Source: an uncultured Coriobacteriales bacterium
GTDB taxonomy: Bacteria; Actinomycetota; Coriobacteriia; Coriobacteriales; UMGS124
Length of the DNA: 6,606 nt
Assembly: GCA_902464015.1 (NCBI GenBank)
Contig: CABQHM010000104.1
Location: forward strand, 1 to 6,606
Direction of reading: 5' to 3'
Shown here: positions 5,690-6,606 of the stretch, piece by piece
Layout of the letters: every line of letters starts with the position of its first letter
Numbering within the stretch: position 1 is the first letter of the stretch
The notes under the pieces: model-generated
Told to the model about the DNA's origin: nothing
Database searches by the model: none
What the model saw: the letters and a program-made list of their open reading frames with translations, nothing else
Position numbers and translations under genes: made by a program

Positions 5690-6001
5690 CAAGTGCCCGT
5701 TGAATGGGGCGGTGTTTATGTTGTGTGGCAAGGAGAAACGTCTTCCGCTGGGTAGGGCCTTGAGATTGGGTTCGAAGGAGCATGCCTTTTGAATGTGAAC
5801 TGAGCCTGATCAGGCACGCGAATGGGGCTGAGGGGACCCTTTAGGATTGCCGGCCACTTCTTCGCGCGGCGTCACGCCCGGCACATGGGGAGGAGGGGCC
5901 GATCTGTGCGCCCGGTAGGGCGGCCGCCCGGGCCGGGAAAGCGCCCTAAACGACTATTATTCCCCGGTTTGTGTCCATCCTGTGCACGCGCCGATCCACG
6001 C
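5690..6001. other. gene-free stretch upstream of the rRNA promoter
   Basis: No gene or tRNA is supported here. Open frames are present only because stops are rare at this GC content; none has a good ribosome binding site or recognisable product. Two 12-bp perfect palindromes occur, GCCTGATCAGGC (5804-5815) and GGGCGGCCGCCC (5918-5929). The stretch separates the divergent marR and rRNA transcription units. Confidence 0.5.
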
Positions 6002-6031
6002 TTGCCCCCCGCCTGCGCCTGCGTGTATAGT
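6002..6031 (+). promoter_or_regulatory. rRNA operon promoter
   Basis: TTGCCC (6002-6007) and TATAGT (6026-6031) are separated by 18 bp, which predicts a transcription start near 6038, about 190 nt before mature 16S rRNA. It is the best sigma70-type match in the 16S upstream region. Additional upstream promoters are not excluded. Confidence 0.55.
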
Positions 6032-6038
6032 TCTCCCT

Positions 6039-6177
6039 CGCGCCGCACCCCAGTGAGTGCGGCCGCGCGAACCCCGAGAACCGGATACTGCGGAAGACGC
6101 AGGAGGTCAGACAGACCATTCAGGACAGGCTTTTCAAGGTGGCTTGGAAGGAAGAGGAGACTCTCCCCCAAGCCCCC
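6039..6177 (+). other. structured 16S rRNA leader (hairpins)
   Basis: Three hairpins are visible. At 6039-6067, GCCGCAC pairs with GTGCGGC, with a further CGC/GCG beyond a bulge. At 6088-6102, CTGCG-GAAGA-CGCAG has the size of a boxB-type antitermination hairpin. At 6138-6177, GGCTTGG (6141-6147) pairs with CCAAGCC (6168-6174), with an inner GGAGA/TCTCC. The last may take part in leader processing. A boxA element was not identified with confidence. Confidence 0.4.
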
Positions 6178-6228
6178 GTCTTTCATGAATTCCTTGAATC
6201 CATTTATTTCAACTTACAAAGTCCTTTT

Positions 6229-6606
<378 letters not shown>

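Noticed and set aside
5760..5795. tRNA T-arm-like GGGTTCGAAGG
   Set aside because: The GGTTCGAA core is present, but the flanking bases do not form a T-stem and no cloverleaf or acceptor stem could be drawn around it.

Overview
The window looks like GC-rich chromosomal DNA from the actinobacterial class Coriobacteriia, probably the Eggerthellales (gut-type anaerobes). This rests on the start of a 16S rRNA gene at the right edge with an actinobacterial-type 5' end (AGAGTTCGATCC), the high-GC codon use, a five-heme ammonia-forming nitrite reductase, and a secreted beta-helix protein of a kind common in gut anaerobes. The genus is not assigned: that needs a 16S search.

Layout, left to right. 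Positions 1-127 (minus) read as a 5'-truncated membrane protein resembling the TM2/linker of a sensor histidine kinase, abutting an unrelated open frame at 115-246 (minus). This edge looks rearranged. Positions 283-1912 (plus) are a secreted right-handed beta-helix/adhesin-like gene. It has a good ribosome binding site and a twin-arginine-like signal, but is broken by three in-frame TAG codons and one frameshift, so it is called a pseudogene. A hairpin terminator at 2043-2077 closes it. Positions 2210-3688 (plus) are nrfA, periplasmic pentaheme nitrite reductase, preceded by a promoter-like element with a dyad centred near -42 and followed by two hairpin terminators (3748-3791 and 3825-3864). 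Positions 3865-4059 hold no firm gene, only an 18-bp imperfect triplicated motif and a doubtful 30-codon ORF. A bidirectional-looking terminator (4060-4090) ends a convergent two-gene minus-strand operon: a MarR-type regulator (5568-4948) and a TIM-barrel protein (4951-4151), overlapping by ATGA. Positions 5587-6001 carry the marR upstream region, with several palindromes, and no gene. An rRNA promoter (6002-6031) and structured leader lead into 16S rRNA, cut by the window end.

Functionally, nrfA is the only gene with a clear physiological role: reduction of nitrite to ammonium in anaerobic respiration. Its usual quinol-oxidising partner nrfH is not in the window. The marR/TIM-barrel pair is translationally coupled and probably autoregulated, with an unknown small-molecule substrate. 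The items most worth a second look are the apparent calcium-independent variant of NrfA (Ala and Arg in place of the Ca-ligand Lys and Gln), the FNR/CRP-like dyad in front of it, and the amber-riddled beta-helix gene.
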